This document shows, piece by piece, positions 34,060 through 44,334 of a stretch of DNA of 64,000 nucleotides. The stretch comes from Otatea glauca. Lineage: Eukaryota; Streptophyta; Magnoliopsida; Poales; Poaceae. Position 1 is the stretch's first letter. The number at the start of each line of letters is the position of its first letter. Both the position numbers and the translations under genes were made by a program. The notes under the pieces were generated by a model. The model did no database searches and was not told where the DNA came from. It saw nothing but the letters and a program-made list of their open reading frames with translations. The stretch lies in assembly GCA_036346275.1 (NCBI GenBank), contig CM070721.1:5654452-5718451 (forward strand), given 5' to 3'.

Positions 34060-34680
34060 TAGGAGAAAATTCAAGGTGATACATGTGGACCTGATCAGCT
34101 CCTGGCGGCCCCCTTTTAAGAAATTTTAAGGTACTGATAGATGCTTCTACTAGATGGTCCTATATATCTCTCATCTACTAGGAACCATGCTTCTGCCAAA
34201 ATTAAGGTAAGAGCCTACTTTCCAGAAGAAAGGATCAAGTCTATTCGAATGGACAATGCTAGCGAGTTTACCTCAAAAAGCATTTAATGATTATTGTATG
34301 GCTCTGGGAATTAATGTAGAGCATCTCATACCTTATGTCCACACTCAAAATGGCCTTGTAGAGTCATTATGTTAAAAGAACAAAACTTATTGCTTGGCCG
34401 CTCTTGTAGAATAGTAGACTTCCCACCAGTTGTTGGGGCCACGTAGTGCTGCATACTGCGGTAATAATTCAACTCAGACCAACTGCACATTATGAAATTT
34501 CCCCGTTGCAGATAGTGCGTGAAAAAGAATCAAGTATTTCTCATATGCGAAAATCTGGCTGTGCTGTATACATGCCAATCTCTCCACCACAGCGTACCAC
34601 CATAGGACCTCACCAGAAGTTGAGGATCTATGTAGTTTATGAATCTCCGTCATGTATTAAAATACCTTAGAGCCTATGAC
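34060..34680 (+). pseudogene. copia integrase remnant
   Basis: Recognisable pieces: VDLISSWRPPF, then RIKSIRMDNASEFTSK with the catalytic-type Asp, VEHLIPYVHTQNGLVES with frameshifts, and in frame at 34446-34670 the end of the core: LRPTAHYEISPLQIVREKE, MRKSGCAVYMPISPPQRTT and IYVVYESPSCIKI. Several stops interrupt it. Confidence 0.8.
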
Positions 34681-35189
34681 AGGGAATCTGTATACCTGCA
34701 GTATATGCATTTGAAAGAGTGAAAATACCCTAGAAGGATATTGAACCCACTCTTGACCCTCATGATAAGAAGAGTGGGAGGCCTCCAGGTGCACGTGACT
34801 CAATTCCACGGAGACGTCCGCAGAAGTAGAGAACCGAATAAATGAGAACACTACCCATGACAGTGGAAGAAGCTCAACCTGATGTTAAGAAAATCCCTGA
34901 AGTGAGCCATCTTGGAGATGGTAACATCTCTGAAGTGATCCATCCTGAAGATGATAACCCCAGCGCATATTTGCGCGCACAATCCAACGCTGGAAAGTCA
35001 AAACACCCAGACTCTATCGTTGTGGGAAATCACGAGGAGCTAGAAAAAATTAATGAAAAGATATCCCTGAAGCGATGCAGGAGAATTGCATAAAAGAAAG
35101 ACTACAATTGTCGACATATATTTTACCTCTAAAATTGCTAAAGCTGAATCCAGAACCAAAGTCCATGGTAAAGTGCCAGTAGCGCTCAG

Positions 35190-35800
35190 ATAGAGTCAAA
35201 TGAAAAAAGCAATTGAGGCAGTACTCGTTTAATAAGAGGAAAGTTTTTGGTCCTGTTGACCAAACATGTCCTAAAGTGTTCCCTGTAGGATCAAATGGAT
35301 TTTTCATCCGGAAGAGAAATGAAAATATCCAGGTTGTGAGATATAAAGCGAGGCTTATAGCACAAGGGTTCACGCAGAGACCCGACATCGATTGTGATGA
35401 AACATATTCTCCTGTAATGAATGGAATAATATTTCGATATTTAATATAAATGGCAGCAAGCTTAACCTTATCAACGCAGTTGATGGACGTAGTGACCGCA
35501 TATTTATATGGGTCACTGGATACGGATATTTATATGAGAATCCCCGAAGGACTTACAATTTTGAATCCTAAAAATCGCAACATGTATAGCGTCAAACTGA
35601 AGAAATCGCTATACGGATTAAAATAGTCGGAGAGAATGTGGTATAACCGACTTAGTGAGTTCCTCCTGAAGAAGGAATATTGCCCCTGTGTGTTCATAAA
35701 GAAATCCCAAAATGGATTTTGTATCATCTCAGTTTAATGTTGATGATCTGATCATCGGTACCACAGAGGAGATAAAGGAAGCAAGTGCTTACCTCATGAC
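35190..35800 (+). pseudogene. copia reverse-transcriptase remnant
   Basis: VVRYKARLIAQGFTQRPDID and ETYSPVMNG, then MDVVTAYLYGSLDTDIYMRI, KLKKSLYGLK followed by a stop, and MWYNRLSEFLLKKEY and VDDLIIG-like residues in shifted frames. The order is that of copia reverse transcriptase. Confidence 0.85.
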
Positions 35801-35811
35801 GGAGTTTTGAG

Positions 35812-36660
35812 ATGAAAGATTTGGGTAAAACCAAATTTTGCTTAGGCCTACAGCTAGAGCATTTCCCAGAAGGAATCCTTGTACACCAGTCTTCCTATAC
35901 CAAGGAGGTACTGGAAAGGTTTAATATGGATAAATCGCATTCTTTAAAAATCCCCATGGTCGTAAGATCACTTGAAGTGGATAAAGACCCTTTCAGACCA
36001 AGGATGGAAAATGATAATGTCTTAGGACCTGAAGTCCCATACTGATGTATCTTGTGAATTGCACAAGGCCTAATATTGCATTCGCAGTGAATTTGCTAGC
36101 AAGACACAGTTGAACCCCAACCAGAAGATATTGGGTTGGTGTCAAGACTTTACTCAGATACCACCAAGGTACTCAGGATCTTGGATTGTTTTACCAGAAG
36201 AACCAAGACTTGACCATGGTGGGATATACAGATACTGGATATTTGTTTGATCCCCACAGTGCCAAATCACAAACTGGTTTTGTGCTTCTCTACGGTGGTA
36301 CAGTCGTTTCTTGGCGGTCTTGTAAGCGGACCTTGGTAGCTACTTCTACCAACCACTCAGAGATTATAGCTTTGTATAAAGCTTCACGTAAATGTGTTTA
36401 GCTAAGATGTGTGATTAACCATATCCAGAAGTCATGTGGTCTTAACACCGTCGATACCCCGACAATTATCATGAAGATAATACTGCTTGTGTTGCACAAA
36501 TACAAATGGGTTATATAAAGAGCAATATCATCAAGCATATTGCTCCTAAGTTTCTATCCTCACGAACTTTAGAAGAATAGTGAGGTAAAGATTGTTCAAA
36601 CTAAGTCATGTGAAAATCTTGCAGATTTATTCACCAAGTCCTTGCCAAAATCTTCATTCA
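35812..36660 (+). pseudogene. copia RT C-terminus and RNase H remnant
   Basis: MKDLGKTKFCLGLQLEHFPE begins the post-polymerase region (35812-36045). RNase H follows with GYTDTGYLFDPHSAKSQTGF, SWRSCKRTLVATSTNHSEII and, after frame breaks, 'HIAPKFLSS', 'VQTKSCENLADLFTKSLP'-type residues near 36530-36650. These are the usual last motifs of copia pol. Confidence 0.85.
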
Positions 36661-36964
36661 AAAGATGTGTTAAAGGCATTGGAATGAGGCGACTTAGATA
36701 TATGCAAAGTTCAGGGGGAGTAAATCCCTGAACCATGACCCCTTTGTATGATCCTGAAGGTCATATTTTAAATCCTGAAGATTATAAGTTGTACTCTTTT
36801 TCCTTTATTGAGTTTTTCCGAAGTTTTCTCACATGAAGGTTTTTAATGAGGCAACTAGTTCAACATAGAGTGCAAGTGCAATGTACTCTTTTCTCCATAT
36901 TATTTTTTTCAGGGTTTTTGAGTGGAGTTTTTGATGAGGCATGTGCATTACGCGGTATTCGCCC

Positions 36965-36973
36965 AAGGGGAAG
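36965..36973 (+). other. Polypurine tract of the copia element
   Basis: AAGGGGAAG lies immediately before the 3' LTR start, as needed for plus-strand priming. Confidence 0.8.
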
Positions 36974-37211
36974 TGTTATGAGATAATATATTCTAACCGT
37001 ATTCGGTTAGACTCTATCTCTTATGTATAGGCGAATCCGAACTCATCTCTTACGGTTCTCTTTATATATTGGGCATCCCCCATGTATAAGAATCAATCTA
37101 ATAAAGCGAGAGAACTTTGCCCCCTACTTTATGTGTGCTTTAGTTCTTGTTCTTGTGATTTTTTTGGCGTATTGTTGATTGATCGTGGGTGAACGATTAT
37201 GTTTTACAACG
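36974..37211 (+). repeat. 3' LTR of the copia element
   Basis: Begins TGTTATGAGATAATATATTC and ends TTTTACAACG; the last A of the expected TAACA end is a G. It is similar to the 5' LTR throughout but with many substitutions, so the insertion is not recent. Confidence 0.92.
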
Positions 37212-37221
37212 GTTTGCTTTG

Positions 37222-37670
37222 TAACCTTGAACTCCTAAAACTGTAGTTGTTTTCTGTTGACGTGTCGTCCGATATGGCGCCGACGTGGTGATGGTTTTAA
37301 CACGTGTACATGTTTTACTGACAAAGCATCCACGTAGACAAGCTCACTTAGCAAAGAAAAATGTGGCAAGAGGTCCGGCGGGAGGGTGGTGAGTTCCAGC
37401 AGAAAGGCACCGCAAAGTCGATATAGCCAACGATGAGGTTGCTGTAGAAATTTGCGGCATCGGTGAGGGCGCTGGCGAGTGGGGCAGATGAGTGCTGCGG
37501 CTGGGTGGGGTGGAAGCAATCGTGTATGCGACGAAGCCGAGGAGAAGAGGCTGGTGGAGTGCACGAAAGTGGTGAAGGAAGGCACGATTGGGGATGATGT
37601 GGCGCAAGGAGGCGCGGGCAAGTGCAGCTGGGGTGGGTATCTGGAGGGAGAGTCGAAGAGAGAGGAGGGA
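37222..37670 (-). pseudogene. F-box-type gene fragment cut by the CACTA insertion
   Basis: On the minus strand, RLSLQIPTPAALARASLRHI, then IPNRAFLHHFRALHQPLLLG and FVAYT resemble the start of the large grass F-box families (LRLP.DP..LARASLVC, then AFLRRFRALH.PPLLGF). Downstream, SSAPLASALTDAANFYSN continues in another frame, so at least one frameshift is present. The upstream end stops exactly at the CACTA left terminus (37671). The identification rests on this pattern alone. Confidence 0.5.
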
Positions 37671-37694
37671 CACTACTACATAAATATACATTAC

Positions 37695-37860
37695 AACCGG
37701 TTCTTTTTCGTCATCACAGTCAGTTTTGGTAACGATACAAAGTCATTAGACAGTGATGAGGAGGCGCTATCACAGTCGATTTTCGCCCGATAGTGATAAA
37801 TTATCATCACAATTGGTTCTAGCTCACAACTGATTGTGATGTGCGTCGAAAACAGCATAT
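37695..37860. repeat. Left subterminal repeats of the CACTA element
   Basis: Short motifs such as ACAACCGGTTCTT, CATCACAGTCAGTTTTGG, TCACAATTGGTTCTAG and CAACTGATTGTGATG alternate in orientation. They are degenerate versions of the right-end ATCACAATCGGTTCTAA motif. Confidence 0.8.
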
Positions 37861-38279
37861 TACACACAGTATGCACTGAAAACAACATAGATTACATGCT
37901 GTTCTATGCATATCACATTCACAATATATATAGAACACAAATACTTTACAATACATATATCACATTCGTCCGCAATATAGAACACAAACATACTTAATAG
38001 TCAGTACATATATCATATTCACATGATATAATATTGTTTACATATGGACTAAGAGGAGACTATCGGATATCTAAACCTACCGTCCTCCGCTATAACTTCT
38101 GTCTAGTATCACTAGCATATGTTGTCTCGTAATTTGTTAAAATATTTATTTTGTAAACTCTTGCGGGGAATATCGATCTTCTGCAAAATAGAAATGAGTG
38201 CACTAATGTAAGTTTTAAAATTTGTATGTAAAAGACTGAGTGTATTATGCATGTATATATACCTTAGGGAAAAGGTATG

Positions 38280-40978
38280 AGCCACTGACCAGGATCAGCC
38301 TGTGATGCATGACGTAGAAGCTGCACAGGTCATCGCACCTGTGTTGATGACACTATGAACAAAGAAAATAAAATTAACAAACGAAGAATAGATGTCAGAA
38401 AAATTAATCTTATGCAGGCACTTGCACCTTGAAGTAGTTCCACTCCAGCTGGTCTCCTCGTTTGTGATCGTGTCACCCAACGTAAGACAAAAAAGCCCTA
38501 CATACATTACAGAGATGCCATTGAGGCAAAAAAAATTAATGTAGTTAAATATAGAAAATCTTACGTTAGAGGAATGTGCTTACTTTTGCAAAATAGGCTT
38601 GATCATGTAGGCTATCGGTCTCTTCTCGATCGAGATAAAAATGTACATTGTGTTTTCACTCGAAGGGACGACGAGTAGAACCCAATAGTTGCTTATTAAA
38701 TGGTATGCAGTGCAAGAAAATAATTTTATATATAGTTTAAGTCCGTACAAATAATTGAAGGGTAAATTAGTACTTACTCCTCATGGTACGGGAATTGAAC
38801 GAAGACTTTTTTCGCCTCAGCCTACAATGCCTGCTTGATGTAGTTGGCAAGGAATTTCGATTGAAGCCTAGCCATGGTCGCAGACACCATCTCGGGGTCG
38901 ACGAACCCAATAGGGTGTTTAATCATCACGGCTCGCTGTCTCATATTCTACAACTCGTGTCAAATGTTAAAAAATATAATACAAAATCCTATAACAATCA
39001 TAGGCTCATATTGTATGGTGTGACACTCAGAGCGTCCAGGATCATACAGTAGAAATATCGATGGCTTTTAGGCTGTACAAATAGAACAAATCCTCAAAAC
39101 TCACTGGGAATGTCATATGCTCCTCGTTGTGGAAATGTGCCCCTCGATACCTCGCATTGAAATCGATGTGACGCTCGCCCTCATTTGCCTTGTCAATGTA
39201 CCATTTATAGAGCAAGCGAGTGCACATACCTAGAACATTCAATTCGTTTCTATGGATAATGGGCTTTCCATGTACGTACCCCTTATAATCTCAAAGGGGC
39301 TCTGTGGTCTCTATCAAATTTGCTTTCTCGACAGAAGAAATCTTCGAGGTCGGAACAAGGGGTTTTCCATGTATTTTAGGGAGTGTTGTGGCCTCTGTAA
39401 ACTTTACCTTCTTCACAAAAGGACTTTTCAAGGTCTCCTGTGGTTCTTTGGCTGTTGTGCTAGTCCTTTTGCACACCAGCTCTGCACTCTGCGTAGAAGT
39501 CGACTTGGACGGAAGACTCGTCATGGTGGTAGGAGCAGGAGCAAGAGTATGTGCAGGTATGATAGGAACCTACAAAGCATATGCATATGTACATTGTTGC
39601 GGTACTGGAATGATCGAGAAGACGCGGGGGATTTTTAACTTGAGTAGTACGACACCCATCGTAGGCTACTTGATGAACAACATTCGTGCTTGCCTGATAG
39701 TGGTGATATCTTCGCTTGGGGGAACTTCAGCACATGAGATAGGAAGTCTTCGTGGCCATAGTCCATCTGCACCCTCGTGTAGCCCTTCCTCAAAGGGTTA
39801 CCATGGACCATATCAGTCTCCTTGCATAGAAATGCAACCCCGCGTCCAGCCTCAATGGGAAATCCGTCTTCCATCATGACAAGCTGGCACTTGGCAGGCG
39901 CCTGCAAGAAGTGCACAACTTGATCAAAAACATTGTTTAGCTTACTCCCATAACTTTAAGTTAGAAACAATTATTACCTTTAGCTAGAGGCCAGTCTAAT
40001 TATTTTTGAAAGCGCAGCTGCAAGGGTGGGCTACAGGTCTTTCTACGAGAGGCGAAGCCATCTGACTCTGACTCTAGGAGATCATCGCCATCACCTCAGC
40101 CCTCAAGCGCTCCTCATGTGCCATAATCTCATCCTTGATCTCCTCCCTGAGCTCCTCCCTCAGTGTGTCCTTGAGGCGTTCCGCACGTGCCTCCCATGAT
40201 CCTGATCTGGCATTGGTAGCGTCCTCTTGGAAGAAGGACCTCTTCGTATGCCCCGCACCTACGGCAAGCACCCGACCCTTATGGTTGGGTTTTTCGGTCG
40301 TCACAGACGGGATGTCCTTCGACTCTTGGCTCTGAAAGGTCCCCTGCACTTTCTGTTGGCTTACCTCCTCCTACAAGAAGTGAGTATACATTAGTTCTAA
40401 AAATATAACGAGAAGGGTCAACTGCAATATTCTAAGATGTCTCATAATGGTGGAGACAATCCGCGCGATCGCAGGTTTGGAACTACAAGCCGACCGTCAG
40501 AGGTTTTCTTCGTCCTCTCTAATACCAAGTAGCATGCCCGCTCCTCACATATGTGGGAGTAAGGCATCGTCATCCCAGAGTTCGCACACTCCTCGGCTAG
40601 TCACACCCACTCTACCTTCTTCCCTTCATAGCTGGCGGAACTGAGGTGGTGCGCGTGTGTGTTCTGCCTCTGGACAGCGATGTTCTTCTCTCTCAGCTCC
40701 TCCACCTCGAGCATGCTCTTTATCCTTGTGAACTCCTCCCAAACATCGGGAGTCACAAACGGATACCTCTCGAAGGGAGTATGGCCTTTTAGCACGTACT
40801 CAGCATACATGATAACTCTGAAGTGCCCCAAAGACACACCCATTCTTTTCAAGGCGTATTGCCTCGCATTGCTTTCATCTTTCTCTTGTATAATCCATTT
40901 CCTCTTAACTTCGTCCCACAACTGATTCTTTTGTTCGGTGCTGACTTCTTTCCTCCAGTCCTTAACTGTGATCGGCAC
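38280..40978 (-). pseudogene. CACTA second gene: TnpA-like N-part and Ulp1-like protease C-part
   Basis: From 40978 downwards, VKDWRKEVSTEQKNQLWDEV, ARQYALKRMGVSLGHFRVIM and HAHHLSSASYEGKKVEW match the plant En/Spm 'transposase_24' type. A charged, probably coiled-coil segment follows (RLKDTLREELREEIKDEIMA, near 40110-40200), then GFPIEAGRGVAFLCKETDMV (39750-39890). Toward the 3' end come pieces of a C48 (Ulp1-like) cysteine protease: HPIGFVDPEMVSATMARLQS (about 38860-38930), YWVLLVVPSSENTMYIFIS (about 38620-38690) and DDLCSFYVMHHRLIL (about 38290-38335), which keeps the expected catalytic-type Cys. Introns or frame breaks separate the pieces. The usual His before the YW pair is not evident, so the protease may be inactive. 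Function in transposition is not established. Confidence 0.7.
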
Positions 40979-41355
40979 TCTCTCTCACCAATTGGCCGAG
41001 AAAAGACCGGTATCACCCCTTATACTTGGGAGGACCCGTGTAAACCCCCGTGGCATTAAAGTGGAGAGCCTTCGGCGTTCTCCCTGTGGCCCCTTTATTC
41101 TGTCCTTGGGCCTTTCTCACCTTACTCGGTCGCTCAATATTTGTTACCTTACTCAGCCCCTGACCATAACCTTCTATTCTGTCTGGCAATGAGCCGGTGC
41201 TCTCTCTTTGGGATATTTTGAATATATATATCAAACCTAAACATAATGAGAGAAAACAATTCATATATCTGACAGTCATATATTTCACATGAGAGAAAGC
41301 AATTCATAGTTATTATGTCGAGTAGATAATGAATCATGTAATTAATGGGTGATCT

Positions 41356-41791
41356 TAAAGAAACGTCTATCTGTTGACCAACTAAGTACGTACCAACGGT
41401 GACTCCTAATCTCTAATTAGGTTAGGTCCTAATCCCATTCGAGATATGTGGTTTGGGCAAGTTTCTAAGTTGTTGTACAACTCCACAGAAAATTTCGGCA
41501 GCATCTCCTCGCTGTTCTCCAAATACTCGTCTCGACAACAGGTCAAGAGGGTATGTATCCGGAGAACACCAAGGAGATACTGCCAAAACCTTCTCTGGAG
41601 TTGTATAACAGCTTCATTAGGAACTTGTCTGAACCACATATCCTCAAACTGTTTAAAAAAACGTGGACAATTCGAGACCGTTTGGTTATAAATATGCCAT
41701 TTTAGCATGTTTATAAACAAACACCCTCGAACGGGAGACGTAGGTTACGCAATCTAAACTCTAACATTGATCATATTACAGTAACAATAAT
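41356..41791 (-). repeat. 435-bp upstream module, copy A
   Basis: This matches 50139-50569 in the same orientation over its whole length, from ATCTATCTGTTGACCAACTA (variant) to ATTGATCATATTACAG(T/C)AAC. Within it, GTTGTACAACTC...GAGTTGTA(C/T)AACAGC forms an internal inverted repeat. It lies about 400 bp upstream of the TnpA-like gene start at 40978. Confidence 0.88.
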
Positions 41792-41989
41792 GACATGTAA
41801 AGTAAAAACCATTTTAAGGACATTAATCATATTACAGCAACAATAAAGACAACGTTAACGTAGAACAAGCATTTCCTTATACTGTAAAAAAGAGACTGAA
41901 TACCAAGCCTCACCCATTTCCATAAAGACAAAGTTATCTAATGTTTATGTGGCCCTCTTGTTATCTTTGATATAAGTTGTCCTGATTCT

Positions 41990-42274
41990 ATTATTGGAAG
42001 GACACTTTCGGCTTTTGATGAAGATAATTTGATCCCTGCTTTGGATTTGGTGATGGTAGGTTTGTCGTTCTATTTTTTTTACATTTATCATTTGGTGGAT
42101 TTCTAATAACATGTGTAGAGATGACAGTGTTGATCTAATGCTTCCCTTTTCTGTGAGCAGCATCAACTCATGACCAGGAAGTATTCGGCTTTTATCCAGA
42201 GAATCGTCCATGCAATGGATTTGAAGAGGCATTAGAAAGATACAGAGAACTCGTTCCAACTCTTCAATTAGCTG
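41990..42274 (+). pseudogene. Captured RGLG-type E3 ubiquitin ligase fragment (two exons)
   Basis: On the plus strand, opposite to the transposon genes, SIIGRTLSAFDEDNLIP (about 41988-42038) continues, after a one-base loss near 42037, into FGFGD. It ends at donor GATG|GTAGGT (42055/42056). The intron ends GTGAGCAG at 42160. The second exon (42161-42274) reads STHDQEVFGFYPENRPCNGF then EEALERYRELVPTLQLAG and ends at donor GCTG|GTATGT. This is the copine/vWA-like domain of plant RING ligases of the RGLG type. The RING domain and the rest are missing. Keeping an intron shows DNA-level capture. Confidence 0.85.
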
Positions 42275-42834
42275 GTATGTTTAAGTAATCACTTAATGAG
42301 TTAATGTAGATAGGTTATTCTTCCTTTCTTTTCATAAAAGGGAGAAAGACAGAATTGCTACAAAAACTAGCTAATGATAAGATCCCCACAAAAAAAAGAA
42401 AGAATGAAGGAAAATGTGTCCAGCTGGGAAGAAAAGATTACATGCTGGGTAGTGGGTATTGATCAACTTTTTATGAGTCAATTGTTATTTCCTTTACTAA
42501 ATTCATGCCCAACAATAAACCCTGATTAGGAGTAAAACTAAAATTAATCTATCATCAATAGAAGGCAAACTGACCGGATTTCTGAAAGTATCACATCAAG
42601 GATTTTTTCCCAATTTTTCAATTTAACCTAAACTGGATGGGAAACTCGTAGCACTTCACTGTAGCTTGTAAAGAGAATGAACACTCAAGTGATCACAAGC
42701 CCCCCAATCAAATGTTTGATAGTGATATTACAAAATAATGGAATTAGCATAGCTTATTTCATGCAATCTTGCTATGTACAACTGAAAGCCAGTGCAACTT
42801 CTTATATTGATAAATGGACAACTAACTTTCAATA
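42275..42834. other. CACTA internal sequence, possibly captured intron
   Basis: No coding signal. It may be the following intron of the captured RGLG fragment, but nothing in the sequence proves this. Confidence 0.35.
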
Positions 42835-43060
42835 AAGTGGGGAGGAGGCGGCGTGGGGAGGAGTCAGAGGAGATGGTAGGGTTACCGTATCCGATGACGG
42901 CGCCGAGCTCGGGGAGGAGGAGGCGGCGTGGAGAGGAGGTGAAGGAGATGGCAGGGTTACTGTATTCGATGACGACGCCGAGCTCGGGGAGGAGGAGGCG
43001 GCGGCGTGGGGTCCGAGCTCGATCGGGGAGGAGTCGCGGTCTGGGCAAAATGATTGAGGA
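42835..43060. repeat. GC-rich imperfect tandem repeat inside the CACTA element
   Basis: A unit of about 75 bp with GGGGAGGAGGAGGCGGCGTG and ATGACG(G/A)CGCCGAGCTCGG repeats about three times, interspersed with GGCAGGGTTAC. It looks like a duplicated 5' exon/UTR piece of a gene. Reading frames on both strands are open because of the repeat and GC content. Confidence 0.7.
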
Positions 43061-43087
43061 GAGTTAGGTTTGGGGCTCTGTAGTCAA

Positions 43088-43470
43088 ACTATTTGTGTCA
43101 GTTCTTGAAAGAACCGATTGCATTCATAATCATCTCCTGTGTCGGTTCTCAAAACAACCGATCGAAATAAATATGTTATTTGTGTCGGTTCTTGAAAGAA
43201 CCAATTGCATTCATAATCACCTCCTGTATCGGTTCTCAAAGCAACTGATTGAAATAAATACGCTATTTGTGTAGGTTCTTGAAAGAACCGATTGCGTTCA
43301 TAATCACCTCCTGTGTCGGTTCTCAAAACAACCGATTGAAATAAATACGCTATTTGTGTCGGTTCTTGAAAGAACCAATTGCATTCATAATCACCTCCTG
43401 TGTCATTTCTCAAAACAACAGATTGAAATAAATACGCATCTGTGCCGGTTCTTTTAAGAAACGATTGCAA
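43088..43470. repeat. 87-bp tandem array, four and a half copies
   Basis: GTTCTTGAAAGAACC starts near 43101, 43188, 43275 and 43362, and a variant at 43448: a period of 87, 87, 87 and 86. Each unit also contains a second half-palindrome CGGTTCTCAAAACAACCGAT. Because 87 is divisible by three, one minus-strand frame is open through the array as a 29-residue repeat (each unit ending in a FFQEPTQI-type segment). No start context or neighbouring exon supports translation. Confidence 0.92.
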
Positions 43471-44332
43471 TCAACGCGAATATGAATTTTCAGCATTTCA
43501 TGAAAGAGAGAAAATGCCATAACTATTTCAGATATAGTTTAAATAATTTGAAATTTTGCAGAAACATACTTTGGGATACTACAAAGCTTTTAAAAGAATT
43601 AATTTTCAAAAAAAGAGTCCCTATTCACATACTTTGTAGAAAACTCAAAACTTTTTAAAATAAAGTTCACATTGTTTGAAAATTTCCAGAAATAAACTTT
43701 GGAATAGTTAGAAGATTTCTCAAAAAAATCCTCAAAATGATTTTTTTTTCAAAAGATATGGCAAAATGCGCTTTGTGTGGCTTTGTAGGTGTCATTTAAT
43801 CCAAAAACAAGATCATATAAGATCCATTTGAGATCAAATTTGCTATTTTGTTTCTAACGTTGGGATTTTTACTCTGAAAGTATTGTAAAATATTTGATAT
43901 ACATATTTGAGAACTTTTACAGCTACTTTCACAAATATGTGCCTTTTAAACAATATTTATGACCTTTGACCAAAGAGGCTCACATAAAAGGATATGCATG
44001 CATAGGGTTTTCAACATTATTTTAAAGAAATATCAAAAGAAGCAAATAAGAGCATATTTGGTTTGAATTGGTATGTCCAAGAGGTGAAACTCACAGAATG
44101 CAAGAATATGACCAATATAGGTCGAGAGTAGTTTTTGGGCTAGTTTCAAAATCAAATAACTTAGAATCAGTTGGTCTTTTGAAAATCTTTTGAACAAGAG
44201 AATTGTTAAAAACGACCAACTCTATGTTTTTCGTTTTGGAGATATTTTCAAAACCATTTTATAATTAATTCTAAGCAAAATACAAGTTTTAATCCAAAAC
44301 AAGATACTAGTAACTAGATTTTGGGCTAAAAC
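43471..44332. other. AT-rich internal CACTA sequence
   Basis: No coding or repeat structure is visible by eye. Confidence 0.4.
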
Positions 44333-44334
44333 TC

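Larger units (their letters stand above)
30207..37211 (+). mobile_element. Ty1/copia LTR retrotransposon, decayed, with target duplication
   Basis: Two related LTRs (30207-30433 and 36974-37211) in the same orientation are bracketed by GTTTG (30202-30206 and 37212-37216). Inside, in order, are remnants of gag, integrase, reverse transcriptase and RNase H. That order is diagnostic for copia. All reading frames are broken by stops and indels, so it cannot move autonomously. The polypurine tract lies directly before the 3' LTR. Confidence 0.93.

Noticed and set aside
43084..43470. A 128-residue open frame through the 87-bp array, with a 29-residue repeat
   Set aside because: The period is a multiple of three, so one open frame is expected from a repeat with no stop in that phase. 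There is no splice, promoter or neighbour support; I list the array as a repeat.
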